Assembly (NCBI RefSeq): GCF_014395785.1 | Contig: NZ_CP060713.1 | Location: 3,438,501 to 3,502,500, forward strand | Direction of reading: 5' to 3' | DNA length: 64,000 bases | From: Nocardioides mesophilus | Lineage (GTDB): Bacteria; Actinomycetota; Actinomycetes; Propionibacteriales; Nocardioidaceae | In this document: one piece after another, positions 25,999-36,478 of the stretch | Layout: every line of letters starts with the position of its first letter | Position numbering within the stretch: the first letter of the stretch is position 1 | Position numbers and translations under genes: made by a program | Notes under the pieces: model-generated | What the model saw: the letters and a program-made list of their open reading frames with translations, nothing else | The model's database searches: none | Told to the model about the DNA's origin: nothing

Positions 25999-27144
25999 GT
26001 GGAGTACCTCTGGCTGATCGTCGCCGTCGCTGTCGTCCTGATCGGAGCCCTCGCCGGCCTGGTCACCACCCGGACCCGGCGCCGGCCCCCGGTGGGCGGC
26101 GCCTCCACCGACCTGCTTGCCCCGCCGGAGCCGCGGGTCGGGGAGGACGCCGAGACCCCGCGCGACACCGCGACCCGGACCATCGAGGACGCCGCCCTTC
26201 CCACGATCGAGCGGCCGGAGTCGACCGCCAGCCGGCTGGTGCGGCTGCGGGAGCGGCTCTCGCGCTCGCAAGGTCCGCTGGGTCGCGGTCTGCTCGCGCT
26301 GCTCTCCCGTGACGTCATCGACGAGGACACCTGGGAGGAGATCGAGGACACCCTGCTCACCGCGGATGTCGGCGTCGCGCCGACCCAGGAGCTGGTCGCC
26401 CGGCTGCGCACCCGCGTGAAGGTGGAGGGCACCTCCGGCGTCTCGATCAAGGACATCCTGCGTCAGGAGCTGCTCACCCTGGTGGATCCGAGCATGGACC
26501 GCAGCCTGCACGTCGAGGGCGTCGACGGCGCGCCGGGGGTGGTGCTGATGGTCGGGGTCAACGGCACCGGCAAGACCACCACGGTCGGCAAGCTGGCCCG
26601 GGTGCTGGTGGCCCAGGACAAGACCGTGATCCTCGGTGCCGCGGACACCTTCCGCGCCGCCGCCGCGGAGCAGCTCGCCACCTGGGGGGAGCGGGTCGGC
26701 GTGCCGGCCGTGCGCGGTCCCGAGGGCGGCGACCCGGCCAGCGTGGCCTTCGAGGCGGTCCGGGAGGGCATCGCGACCGGGGTGGACGTGGTCCTGGTGG
26801 ACACCGCCGGCCGGCTGCAGAACAAGGCCGGCCTGATGGACGAGCTGGGCAAGGTCAAGCGGGTCGTGGAGAAGCAGACCCCCGTCACCGAGGTGCTGCT
26901 GGTGCTCGACGCGACGACCGGCCAGAACGGGATGTCGCAGGCCCGCGTCTTCCGCGAGGTCGTCAACGTGACCGGCATCGTGCTGACCAAGCTGGACGGA
27001 TCGGCCAAGGGCGGGATCGTGGTGGCCGTGCAGCGCGAGCTGGGCGTCCCGGTGAAGCTGGTCGGTCTCGGCGAGGGTGCCGACGACCTGGCCCCGTTCA
27101 GCCCGGACGACTTCGTCGACGCGCTGCTCGGCGAAGGGGCCTGA
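25999..27144 (+). CDS. ftsY: Signal recognition particle receptor FtsY
   Basis: FtsY receives ribosome-SRP complexes at the membrane and, with Ffh, delivers nascent membrane proteins to the translocon. The 381-residue protein has an N-terminal membrane helix (YLWLIVAVAVVLIGALAGLV, residues 3-22), a linker, the N domain, and the G domain with GVNGTGKTTTVGKLA (near 186), DTAGR and TKLDG. GTG 25999 starts it just before the helix. A membrane helix replaces the acidic A domain of E. coli FtsY, as usual in actinobacteria. The partner gene ffh is also in this window. Confidence 0.96.
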   Translation: MEYLWLIVAVAVVLIGALAGLVTTRTRRRPPVGGASTDLLAPPEPRVGEDAETPRDTATRTIEDAALPTIERPESTASRLVRLRERLSRSQGPLGRGLLALLSRDVIDEDTWEEIEDTLLTADVGVAPTQELVARLRTRVKVEGTSGVSIKDILRQELLTLVDPSMDRSLHVEGVDGAPGVVLMVGVNGTGKTTTVGKLARVLVAQDKTVILGAADTFRAAAAEQLATWGERVGVPAVRGPEGGDPASVAFEAVREGIATGVDVVLVDTAGRLQNKAGLMDELGKVKRVVEKQTPVTEVLLVLDATTGQNGMSQARVFREVVNVTGIVLTKLDGSAKGGIVVAVQRELGVPVKLVGLGEGADDLAPFSPDDFVDALLGEGA

Positions 27145-27156
27145 CGCTGCGGGTCC

Positions 27157-27181
27157 CGGTCGGCCCCGACGGGCGCGACCG
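27157..27181. terminator. Hairpin between convergent ftsY and tetR genes
   Basis: CGGTCG-GCCC (27157-27166) pairs with GGGC-g-CGACCG (27171-27181) around a 4-base loop, with one bulged G. It lies in the 63-bp gap between converging genes; no uracil run follows. Confidence 0.4.
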
Positions 27182-27207
27182 GCGCCCGGACCTCGCTCCC
27201 GGTGCCG

Positions 27208-27843
27208 TCAGCGGAGCGAGGAGCCGCTCATCCGGCTGACGTCGAGGATGCCGCGCAGCGTGAAGTCGACGTACCGATCGAGGTCATCGATCGTCGGCAG
27301 CGGCCGGCCCACGATGGCGCGGGCGACGATCACGCCGCCCATCCACTGGATCGCGGTGTCCAGGTCGGCGTCGGCGCGCACCTCGCCCCGGGCGACCGCC
27401 CGCTCGAAGGTACGCCGGGCCTGCTCCTCCCGCCGGACCGTCGAGCCGCGGTAGAGGGCGGCGATCCGCGGGTCGCGCATCGACTCCGAGATCGACATCC
27501 GGATGAAGGCCTCGCCCTCGGCGCTGCCGACGAAGGCCAGGATGGCGCGGTAGCTCTCGGTCAGGTCGGCGACCAGCGAGCCGGTGTCGATCTCGGGGAA
27601 CTCCGAGTCGTAGAGCGACTCCATCGCCGCGACCGCGAGGTCCTCCTTCGAGGGCCAGCGGCGGTACACGGTGGCCTTGCCGACCCCGGCCCGGGCGGCC
27701 ACGTCGTCCACCGTCGTCTTGTCGAAGCCGTTCTGGAGCAGCAGCTCGGCCGCGGCGCGGATGATCCGGCCGTCGGTCAGCGGGTCTCGGGGACGCCCGC
27801 GACCCCTCCGGGGCGCCGGGGCGACTTCCAGGTCGTGTGCCAT
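27208..27843 (-). CDS. TetR-family transcriptional regulator
   Basis: A 211-residue TetR protein. The N-terminal helix-turn-helix reads TTVDDVAARAGVGKATVYRRWPSKEDL (about residues 43-69) after a basic Arg/Pro-rich start; the C-terminal domain is of the TetR_C_16-like type common in actinobacterial regulators. It is divergent from amt, with 224 bp between, but TetR proteins of this kind more often control efflux or lipid genes, so a link to nitrogen control is not implied by position alone. Confidence 0.88.
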   Translation of the reverse strand: MAHDLEVAPAPRRGRGRPRDPLTDGRIIRAAAELLLQNGFDKTTVDDVAARAGVGKATVYRRWPSKEDLAVAAMESLYDSEFPEIDTGSLVADLTESYRAILAFVGSAEGEAFIRMSISESMRDPRIAALYRGSTVRREEQARRTFERAVARGEVRADADLDTAIQWMGGVIVARAIVGRPLPTIDDLDRYVDFTLRGILDVSRMSGSSLR

Positions 27844-27862
27844 GCGGCAACGATACGACCAG

Positions 27863-27881
27863 TTCCGAAACGGCCGCGGAA
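27863..27881. promoter_or_regulatory. Possible operator upstream of the TetR gene
   Basis: TTCCG-N9-CGGAA forms an inverted repeat 20 bases upstream of the tetR start codon, where an autoregulatory TetR site is often found. Half-sites are short, so the call is weak. Confidence 0.25.
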
Positions 27882-28067
27882 ACCCCGTCCGAAATCAGGA
27901 TGCGCAACACGGCCGTAACACAGCGGGCGGAAGCGTCACCCGGGCGCAACGTACGCCGCCGTACCGGGTAACACCGCTGCCCGAGAGTTCAGGGCATCGA
28001 GCGCCGGTCGCGGGACACCGCTGTCAGCCGGGTCGGCGCCCCCTGGTCTCGATCCACTGGAGGTTTC

Positions 28068-29791
<1,724 letters not shown>

Positions 29792-29807
29792 GCGGTCCCG
29801 AGCCCTC

Positions 29808-32066
29808 ATGGCCGCGGCCGAACGGACCGGGCGCACCGCCGCAGCCGACCGGCTGTGCGAGTCGGCGTTGCGCTCGGTCCTTCCCGGGGACACGGACACC
29901 GCCCCCGGGATCGCGCTGGTCGCCGTGGGTGGCTACGGCCGCGGCGAGCTGGCCCCGTTCAGCGACCTGGACGTGGTGCTGCTGCACGAGGACGGCGTCG
30001 ACGTCCGGGCCGTCGCCGCCGGGGTCTGGTACCCGCTGTGGGACGCGCGGGCCGATGTCGACCACGCGGTCCGGGCCCTGCCGGAGGTCGTCGCCACCGC
30101 CCGGGCAGACGTCCGGGTCGCCCTCGGCCTGCTCGACGCCCGGCACCTGGCCGGCGACCCCTCGCTCACCCTGCGGCTGCGCAGCGAGGTGCTCGCCCAC
30201 TGGCGGCGCGACGCCCGTCGCCAGCTGCCCGAGCTCCAGAGGCTGGTCACGGCCCGCACCGAGCGGGTCGGCGAGCTCGCCCATGCGGCGGTGCCCGACC
30301 TCAAGGAGGCGTACGGCGGCCTCCGCGACGCCACGGTCATGAAGGCCCTCGTCGCGTCGTGGACCGTCGACGTCCCCCACACCGACCTCGAGCGCAGCCG
30401 GCTGGCGCTGCTCGACGTGCGTGACGAGCTGCACGCGGTCACCGGCCGGCCCGGCGACCGGGTGGCCCCGGAGGTCTGGGCCGACCTGGGCCGGCGGCTG
30501 GGCCTGGCCGACGCCGCGGCCGCGCAGCGGCACGTCCGCGAGATCGGGCGCCGGCTGACCCACCTCTCGCGCCTCACCTGGCGCCGGGTCGAGGCCGCGC
30601 TCGACCGGCCGGTGACCCCGCGCCGCCGGGTGCCGGACCTGCGGCCGGTCGGCCGGGGGGTGGCGGTCTCCTCCGGCGAGGTCGTCCTCGCGGCCCGCAC
30701 CGACCCCGGCGGCGACCCGCACCTGCTGCTGCGGGCCGCCGCGGAGGCCGCCGAGCGGTCGCTCGTGCTCAGCCCGGTCACGGCCGCCCGGCTGGCCCGC
30801 GCCGGCGTACCGCCCCCGGAGCCGTGGGACGAGGAGGCGCGCAACCTGCTGACCCGGCTGCTGGCCGCGGGTCCCGGTCTGCTCGAGGTGTGGGAGACGC
30901 TCGAGGAGACCGGCGCGCTGGACGCCCTCCTGCCGGAGTGGCAACGGGTGCGGCTGCTGCCGCACGCCTCGGTGGTGCACCGGTTCACCGTGGACCGGCA
31001 CCTCGTCGAGACCTGCATGGAGGCGGCCCGGCTGATCCGCCGGGTCGGCCGGCCCGACGTGCTGATGGCGGCGGCCCTGCTCCACGACCTCGGCAAGGGC
31101 ACCGGGCAGGACCACAGCGTGGCCGGCGAGCCGCTCGCCGGCGCCGCCGCTGCCCGGCTTGGCTTCGACGAGCGGGAGCAGGCCCTGGTCCGCCGACTGG
31201 TCCGCCACCACCTGCTGCTCGCCGAGACCGCCACCACGCGCGACCTCGAGGACCCGGCGACCGTCGCGCTGGTGGTCGAGCGGCTGGGCGACGTCGAGAC
31301 GCTGGATCTCCTGGCGGCCCTCACCGAGGCAGACGCCCGGGCCACCTCGGCGAAGGCGTGGACCGGCTGGCGGGCCCGGCTCGTCGACGACCTGGTCCGG
31401 CGGTCCCGGGCCGTGCTCGAGGGCCGGACCCCGGCCGCCGGCGGCGCCCGCGTCGGGCCGCCGGCGGTGCCGGACGGCGCGCGGACCGCGTTGCGCGCCG
31501 ACCCCGCCGCGGTCCACGTGGCGGTCGAGCGCACCGGGCACGGCGCCACCCTGACGATGAGTGCGCACGACCGGGTCGGCCTGATCGCGGACACCGCGGC
31601 CGTGCTGGCGCTGCTGCGCGTCGGCATCCGCTCCGCCCGCGCCTGGGTCGAGGAGGACCTCGCGGTCTCCACCTGGGAGGTCGCCGAGCCCTCGATCGAC
31701 CCGGCGATGGTGCGGCAGCGGCTCGAGGCGGTCCGGTCCGGGCGGCTGGACCCGCGCAGCCGTCTGCGGCCGCCGGCGGACCGGCTGCCGCCCTCGGTGC
31801 TGCTGCGGCCGGACGCCTCGGCCGGTGCCGCGGTGATCGAGGTCCGGATGGAGGACCGCCCCGGCGTGGTCTACGTCGTGTGCCGTGCGCTGGCCGACCT
31901 CGGGCTCTCGGTCGGCTCCGCGCACGTCAGCACCCTGGGCCCCCAGGCGGTCGACGTCTTCTACGTGCGGGAGCCGGGCGGCGAAGCGCCGTCGGCCGCA
32001 CGCGCCGGGGCAGCCGTCCACGCGATCGAGGCGGCGCTGTCGGCGACGGCTACCCTTGACGCCTGA
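29808..32066 (+). CDS. glnD: [Protein-PII] nucleotidyltransferase GlnD
   Basis: GlnD modifies and demodifies PII according to glutamine level; in actinobacteria it is usually an adenylyltransferase. The 752-residue protein has the nucleotidyltransferase motif GGYGRGELAPFSDLDVVLL near residue 43, the HD removal domain with LLHDLGKGTGQDH (near 424), and two C-terminal ACT domains (starting VGLIADTAAVLALL and PGVVYVVCRALADLGL) for glutamine sensing. ATG 29808 lies 16 bp behind glnB. The amt-glnB-glnD operon is standard in the phylum. Confidence 0.95.
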   Translation: MAAAERTGRTAAADRLCESALRSVLPGDTDTAPGIALVAVGGYGRGELAPFSDLDVVLLHEDGVDVRAVAAGVWYPLWDARADVDHAVRALPEVVATARADVRVALGLLDARHLAGDPSLTLRLRSEVLAHWRRDARRQLPELQRLVTARTERVGELAHAAVPDLKEAYGGLRDATVMKALVASWTVDVPHTDLERSRLALLDVRDELHAVTGRPGDRVAPEVWADLGRRLGLADAAAAQRHVREIGRRLTHLSRLTWRRVEAALDRPVTPRRRVPDLRPVGRGVAVSSGEVVLAARTDPGGDPHLLLRAAAEAAERSLVLSPVTAARLARAGVPPPEPWDEEARNLLTRLLAAGPGLLEVWETLEETGALDALLPEWQRVRLLPHASVVHRFTVDRHLVETCMEAARLIRRVGRPDVLMAAALLHDLGKGTGQDHSVAGEPLAGAAAARLGFDEREQALVRRLVRHHLLLAETATTRDLEDPATVALVVERLGDVETLDLLAALTEADARATSAKAWTGWRARLVDDLVRRSRAVLEGRTPAAGGARVGPPAVPDGARTALRADPAAVHVAVERTGHGATLTMSAHDRVGLIADTAAVLALLRVGIRSARAWVEEDLAVSTWEVAEPSIDPAMVRQRLEAVRSGRLDPRSRLRPPADRLPPSVLLRPDASAGAAVIEVRMEDRPGVVYVVCRALADLGLSVGSAHVSTLGPQAVDVFYVREPGGEAPSAARAGAAVHAIEAALSATATLDA

Positions 32067-32102
32067 CCCACCCGGCACCTGCCTCCCAAGGACTGACCAC
32101 CA

Positions 32103-33671
32103 TTGTTCGCGACACTCTCCGACCGCCTCGCTGACACCTTCAAGAACCTGCGAGGCAAGGGACGGCTCTCCGAGGCCGACATCGACGCCACCGCCCGGGA
32201 GATCCGGATCGCGCTGCTCGAGGCCGACGTCGCCCTGCCCGTCGTCAAGGTGTTCGTGGCCGCGGTCAAGGACCGGGCCCGCAGCGAGGAGGTCAGCGCC
32301 GCCCTGAACCCGGCGCAGCAGGTCGTCAAGATCGTCAACGACGAGCTGGTCACGATCCTGGGCGGGGAGACCCGCCGGCTCCGGTTCGCGAAGAACCCGC
32401 CGACGGTCATCATGCTCGCCGGCCTCCAGGGGTCGGGCAAGACCACGCTGGCCGCCAAGCTCGCCCTGTGGCTGAAGGAGCAGGGCAACAGCCCGCTGCT
32501 GGTCGCCGCCGACCTGCAGCGTCCCAACGCGGTCGGCCAGCTCCAGGTGAACGGCGAGCGGGCCGGGGTCAAGGTGTTCGCTCCCGAGCCGGGCAACGGC
32601 GTGGGCGACCCGGTGGCCGTCGCGCGGGCCGGTGTCGAGGAGGCCCGCCGTACCCTCCACGACGTCGTGATCGTCGACACCGCCGGCCGTCTCGGCGTGG
32701 ACGCCGAGATGATGCAGCAGGCAGCCGACATCCGCGACGCGGTCAGCCCGGACGAGATCCTCTTCGTCGTCGACGCGATGGTGGGCCAGGACGCCGTCAA
32801 CACCGCGCAGGCCTTCCTCGACGGGGTCGGCTACGACGGCGTGGTGCTCACCAAGCTCGACGGCGACGCGCGCGGCGGCGCGGCGCTGTCGATCGCCTCC
32901 ATCACCGGCCGGCCGGTGATGTTCGCGTCGGCGGGTGAGAAGCTCACCGACTTCGACCTGTTCCACCCCGACCGGATGGCCTCGCGCATCCTCGACATGG
33001 GCGACATGCTCACCCTGATCGAGCAGGCCAAGAAGACCTTCGACGCCGACCAGGCCGCGAAGGCCGCGGCCAAGCTGACCGGCCAGGGCGGCGACTTCAC
33101 GCTCGATGACTTCCTCGAGCAGATGCAGCAGATCCGCAAGCTCGGCTCGCTGTCGAAGATCATGGGGATGCTGCCCGGGATGGGGCAGTTCCGCGAGCAG
33201 CTCGAGAACTTCGACGAGCGTGAGATCGACCGGATCCAGGCGATCATCCAGTCCATGACGCCCGGGGAGCGCGCGAACCCCAAGATGATCGACGGCTCCC
33301 GTCGGGCCCGGATCTCCAAGGGCTCCGGCACCCAGGTCTCCGACGTCAACCAGCTCGTGGACCGGTTCTTCGAGGCCCGCAAGATGATGATGTCGATGGC
33401 CAAGGGCGGCGGCATCCCGGGCATGCCCGGGATGCCCGGCATGGGCATGGGCGGCAAGCGGGGCAAGACCCGGCCGGCCCCCAAGAAGGGCAAGGCCAAG
33501 CGGGTCTCCGGCAACCCGGCGAAGCGGGCCGCGCTCGCGAAGTCGGCCTCGGAGAAGCCGGCCGCCGACGGTGCCGGCGCGAACCCGTTCGGCGTCCCCG
33601 CGGGTGCCGAGCAGGACTTCGACCCCTCGCAGCTCGACCTGCCCGCCGACCTGTCGAAGTACCTCAAGTAG
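32103..33671 (+). CDS. ffh: Signal recognition particle protein Ffh
   Basis: Ffh binds 4.5S RNA and the signal sequence of nascent membrane proteins. The 522-residue protein has the N domain, the G domain with GLQGSGKTTLAAKLA (near 108), DTAGRLG and TKLDGDARGG, and a C-terminal M domain with methionine-rich helices (MQQIRKLGSLSKIMGMLPGMGQ) and a GMPGMPGMGMGG run. AAGGA precedes the TTG start. A lysine-rich tail beyond the M domain is longer than in E. coli. No 4.5S RNA gene was recognised nearby. Confidence 0.96.
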   Translation: MFATLSDRLADTFKNLRGKGRLSEADIDATAREIRIALLEADVALPVVKVFVAAVKDRARSEEVSAALNPAQQVVKIVNDELVTILGGETRRLRFAKNPPTVIMLAGLQGSGKTTLAAKLALWLKEQGNSPLLVAADLQRPNAVGQLQVNGERAGVKVFAPEPGNGVGDPVAVARAGVEEARRTLHDVVIVDTAGRLGVDAEMMQQAADIRDAVSPDEILFVVDAMVGQDAVNTAQAFLDGVGYDGVVLTKLDGDARGGAALSIASITGRPVMFASAGEKLTDFDLFHPDRMASRILDMGDMLTLIEQAKKTFDADQAAKAAAKLTGQGGDFTLDDFLEQMQQIRKLGSLSKIMGMLPGMGQFREQLENFDEREIDRIQAIIQSMTPGERANPKMIDGSRRARISKGSGTQVSDVNQLVDRFFEARKMMMSMAKGGGIPGMPGMPGMGMGGKRGKTRPAPKKGKAKRVSGNPAKRAALAKSASEKPAADGAGANPFGVPAGAEQDFDPSQLDLPADLSKYLK

Positions 33672-33703
33672 TCCGGCCCCGGTCGCTGGGTAAGGTCCCG
33701 GAC

Positions 33704-34780
33704 ATGACTGCTGCCCTGCGCTTCCGCGGCCCGGTGCTGCCCGAGGGGGAGACCCGCGACCTGTACGTCGTCGACGGCCATGTCACCTACGAGCCGCAGG
33801 CCGGCGCCGAGCTGGTCGCCGAGGGCTGGATCGTCCCCGGGCTCGTCGACGCGCACTGCCACATCGGTCTCGACGAGTTCGGCGCGGTGCCCGAGGACGT
33901 CCAGGAGCAGCAGGCACTGACCGACCGCGACGCGGGCACGCTGCTGATGCGCGACTGCGGCTCGGCCGCCGACACCTCCTGGATCCACGGCCGCGACGAC
34001 CTGCCCCGGCTGATCCGGGCCGGCCGGCACATCGCCCGCACGCGTCGCTACATCCGCAACTACGCCAACGAGATCGAGCCCGACGAGCTGCCGGAGTACG
34101 TCGCGCAGGAGGCGCAGCGCGGCGACGGCTGGGTGAAGCTGGTCGGTGACTGGATCGAGCGAGAGGCCGGCGACCTGACCCCGAGCTGGAGCCGGGACGC
34201 GCTGGACAAGGCGATGGCGGCCGCGCACGAGAACGGCGCCCGGGTGACCGCGCACGTGTTCGGCGAGGCGGCGCTGCCCGACCTCATCGGCGCCGGCATC
34301 GACTGCATCGAGCACGGCACCGGGCTCACCCAGGACCTCGTCGAGACGATGGCCGAGCGTGGCGTCGCGCTGGTGCCGACGGTGCGGCAGCTGCAGAACT
34401 TCCCGACCTACGCCGCCGCGGGCCGCGAGAAGTTCCCGGCCTACGCGGACCACATGGAGGCGCTGTTCGCCTCCCGCCGCGAGACGATCGGCGCGGCGTA
34501 CGACGCGGGCGTCCAGATCTACGCCGGCACCGACGCCGGGGGAGTGCTGCCGCACGGCCTGATCGCCGAGGAGGTCCTCGAGCTCACCACCTACGGCCTC
34601 ACGGCGTACGACGCGCTCGGCGCCGCCTCCTGGCGCGCACGCACCTGGCTCGGGCTCGACGACAACCTCGCGGAGGGCACCACCGCCGACTTCGTGGTCT
34701 TCGACCGGGACCCGCTCGCGGACCTGTCCGCGCTGCGGGAGCCGAAGCGGATCGTGCTGCGCGGCGCCGTCGTCGCCTAG
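33704..34780 (+). CDS. Amidohydrolase-family metal-dependent hydrolase
   Basis: A 358-residue TIM-barrel amidohydrolase. The metal-binding HxH is in GLVDAHCHIG; further ligands are expected in TAHVFGEAA, IDCIEHGTGL and YAGTDAGGVLPHGL. It matches the subgroup annotated imidazolonepropionase/prolidase-like. The reaction cannot be named. It lies between ffh and rpsP, 33 bp after the ffh stop. Confidence 0.85.
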   Translation: MTAALRFRGPVLPEGETRDLYVVDGHVTYEPQAGAELVAEGWIVPGLVDAHCHIGLDEFGAVPEDVQEQQALTDRDAGTLLMRDCGSAADTSWIHGRDDLPRLIRAGRHIARTRRYIRNYANEIEPDELPEYVAQEAQRGDGWVKLVGDWIEREAGDLTPSWSRDALDKAMAAAHENGARVTAHVFGEAALPDLIGAGIDCIEHGTGLTQDLVETMAERGVALVPTVRQLQNFPTYAAAGREKFPAYADHMEALFASRRETIGAAYDAGVQIYAGTDAGGVLPHGLIAEEVLELTTYGLTAYDALGAASWRARTWLGLDDNLAEGTTADFVVFDRDPLADLSALREPKRIVLRGAVVA

Positions 34781-34827
34781 GCCCGAGCGCGAGGCGCGGC
34801 CCCGGAGGTTGCCTCGCGCGGGCACGA

Positions 34828-34858
34828 TTGGAGGAAGACGGGCCGTGCATGGCAGAAT
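34828..34858 (+). promoter_or_regulatory. Candidate promoter for the rpsP operon
   Basis: TTGGAG (34828-34833) and CAGAAT (34853-34858), 19 bases apart, lie about 130 bp upstream of the rpsP start. A TGGCAGAAT motif also lies upstream of rplS (37274-37282), and TAGAAT occurs upstream of rpsB (46218-46223), so this may be a shared ribosomal-protein -10 element. The spacing is on the long side. Confidence 0.3.
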
Positions 34859-34988
34859 GTCGCCCTGAGTCCTGCGTGCCCGGCCCCTCTCATCCGGCCA
34901 CGCAGACACCACGCAGCGCTTCCGGCCTGGCCCCACCTGGCACGGCGGCGCTCACCCACTCACAATTCGTCAAGGAGACACCACACTC

Positions 34989-35597
34989 GTGGCCGTCAAG
35001 ATTCGCCTGAAGCGCATGGGCAAGATCCGCGCGCCGTACTACCGCGTCGTCGTCGTCGACTCCCGCAAGAAGCGGGACGGACGCGTCATCGAGGAGATCG
35101 GCAAGTACCACCCCAAGGAGGAGCCGTCGGTCATCGACGTGACCTCCGAGCGTGCGCAGTACTGGCTGGGTGTGGGTGCCCAGCCCTCCGAGGCCGTCGA
35201 GGCACTGCTGAAGATCACCGGTGACTGGCAGACGTTCAAGGGCCTTCCGGGCACCGAGGGCACCCTGCGGACCGCCGAGCCGAAGCGGGACAAGGCAGAG
35301 ATCTTCAACGAGGCGCTCAAGGAGTCCTCGAGCGAGCCCCGTGCCGAGGCCGTCACGAAGAAGTCTGCGGCCAAGAAGGCCGACAAGGCCCCCGCGGCTG
35401 CCGAGGAGTCCCCGGCCGAGGCGCCCGCCGCCGAGCAGGCCGCCCCCGAGGCTGTCGCCGAGGAGGCACCGGCTGCCGAGGCTCCCGCCGAGGAGGCTGC
35501 TGTCGAGGCTCCCGCCGAGGAGGCTGCTGTCGAGGCTCCCGCCGACGAGGCCGCTGCCGAGGCTCCGGCCGCCGACGACAAGCCCGCCGAGGCCTGA
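34989..35597 (+). CDS. rpsP: 30S ribosomal protein S16 with long acidic tail
   Basis: S16 is an early-assembling small-subunit protein. The 202-residue sequence has the S16 core in residues 1-80 ([20 protein letters not shown] and [22 protein letters not shown]). After a Lys-rich linker comes a low-complexity tail (about 115-202) of Ala, Glu and Pro, including three copies of EAPAEEAAV-like units. Typical bacterial S16 has about 80-90 residues, so more than half of this protein is disordered extension. GTG 34989 is the start; AAGGAG precedes it. Confidence 0.96.
   Translation: MAVKIRLKRMGKIRAPYYRVVVVDSRKKRDGRVIEEIGKYHPKEEPSVIDVTSERAQYWLGVGAQPSEAVEALLKITGDWQTFKGLPGTEGTLRTAEPKRDKAEIFNEALKESSSEPRAEAVTKKSAAKKADKAPAAAEESPAEAPAAEQAAPEAVAEEAPAAEAPAEEAAVEAPAEEAAVEAPADEAAAEAPAADDKPAEA
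35478..35558 (+). repeat. 27-bp tandem repeat in the S16 tail
   Basis: Units 35478-35504 and 35505-35531 are identical and encode EAPAEEAAV; 35532-35558 is a degenerate third copy. Confidence 0.85.
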
Positions 35598-35599
35598 GC

Positions 35600-35842
35600 A
35601 TGCTGGCCGAGGCGCTCGAGCACCTGGTGCGCGGCATCGTCCGTCACCCCGACGACGTGAGCGTCCGCGACAAGGAGCTCCGTCGCGGCTCGGTCCTCGA
35701 GGTGCGGGTCAACCCCGAGGACCTGGGCAAGGTCATCGGACGCAACGGTCGCACCGCGACCGCGCTGCGCACGGTGATCGGCGCGTTGGCGGGCAAGGGC
35801 GGGGCACGCGTCGACTTCGTCGACGTGGACCGCCGCCGCTGA
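35600..35842 (+). CDS. KH-domain RNA-binding protein (KhpA-like)
   Basis: An 80-residue protein that is almost only a KH domain, with the RNA-binding loop as [20 protein letters not shown] (residues 43-62, containing the GxxG motif GRNG). KhpA proteins bind RNA with KhpB and affect cell size and translation; the gene is standard between rpsP and rimM. Stop-to-start gap from rpsP is 2 bp. Confidence 0.92.
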   Translation: MLAEALEHLVRGIVRHPDDVSVRDKELRRGSVLEVRVNPEDLGKVIGRNGRTATALRTVIGALAGKGGARVDFVDVDRRR

Positions 35843-35854
35843 GCAACATGCACG

Positions 35855-35891
35855 AGCGGGGAGGTCGCCCACACCGGGCGGCCTCCCCGCT
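35855..35891 (+). terminator. Strong hairpin between khpA and rimM
   Basis: AGCGGGGAGGTCGCCC (35855-35870) pairs with GGGCGGCCTCCCCGCT (35876-35891) across a 5-base loop; the single non-Watson-Crick position is a G-U pair. No uracil run follows. Inside this operon it may be an attenuator or processing site. Confidence 0.5.
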
Positions 35892-35918
35892 TCGTCGTCC
35901 CCGGAGGAGGGGTCATCC

Positions 35919-36476
35919 ATGAGCACCACGCAGGTCGTCGTCGGCCGCACCGGTCGCCCGCACGGCATCCGGGGTGAGCTCTCGGTCGAGCCGCGCACCG
36001 ACGAGCCCACGCGGCGCTTCGTCGTCGGGGCCGTGCTGGCCACCGAGACACCGCGGGGAACCCCGCCGCACGGGCCGGGCCGCCCGGCCGCCCTCACCGT
36101 CGCCGGCGTCCGCTGACACCAGGACCGGCTCCTGGTCCGGTTCGAGGAGGTCGACGACCGCGACTCGGCCGAGGCGGTGCGCGGCCTGCTGCTGCTCGCG
36201 GAGGTCCCGCTCGACGAGGTCCCCGAGGACCCCGAGGAGTTCTACGACCACCAGCTCGTCGGGCTGCGCGTGCAGACCGAGGACGGCGTCGACGTCGGGG
36301 AGCTGACCGCGGTGCAGCACGGCACCGCCCAGGACCTGCTGGTGGTCCGGCGCAGCGACGGCACGGAGGCGCTGGTGCCGTTCGTCAGCGCCCTGGTGCC
36401 GACCGTGGACCTCGCCGGTGGCCGCGTCGTGGTGGCGGACCGGCCGGGGCTGCTCACCCCGCTGGAGGAGGGCTGA
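35919..36476 (+). pseudogene. rimM: 16S rRNA processing protein RimM, interrupted by an in-frame TGA
   Basis: RimM helps mature the 30S head and the 3' end of 16S rRNA. The frame from ATG 35919 reads [20 protein letters not shown], runs to codon 65 and meets TGA at 36114-36116. The same frame then continues without shift through [24 protein letters not shown] and the PRC-barrel part ([15 protein letters not shown] ... [13 protein letters not shown]) to 36476, giving 185 codons as in normal RimM. Relatives often have Trp at this place, and TGG to TGA is one base change. It may be a nonsense mutation, readthrough or a sequencing error. Both halves are otherwise intact. Confidence 0.85.
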
Positions 36477-36478
36477 GG

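Noticed and set aside
27900-27960. GlnR-like box upstream of amt
   Set aside because: GTAAC (27915) and GTCAC (27935) occur, but the spacing (20) and the missing GAAAC half-sites do not fit the consensus.
36177-36476. Second half of rimM as an independent gene
   Set aside because: The GTG start lacks a ribosome site and the residues complete the RimM fold in the same frame as the first half.
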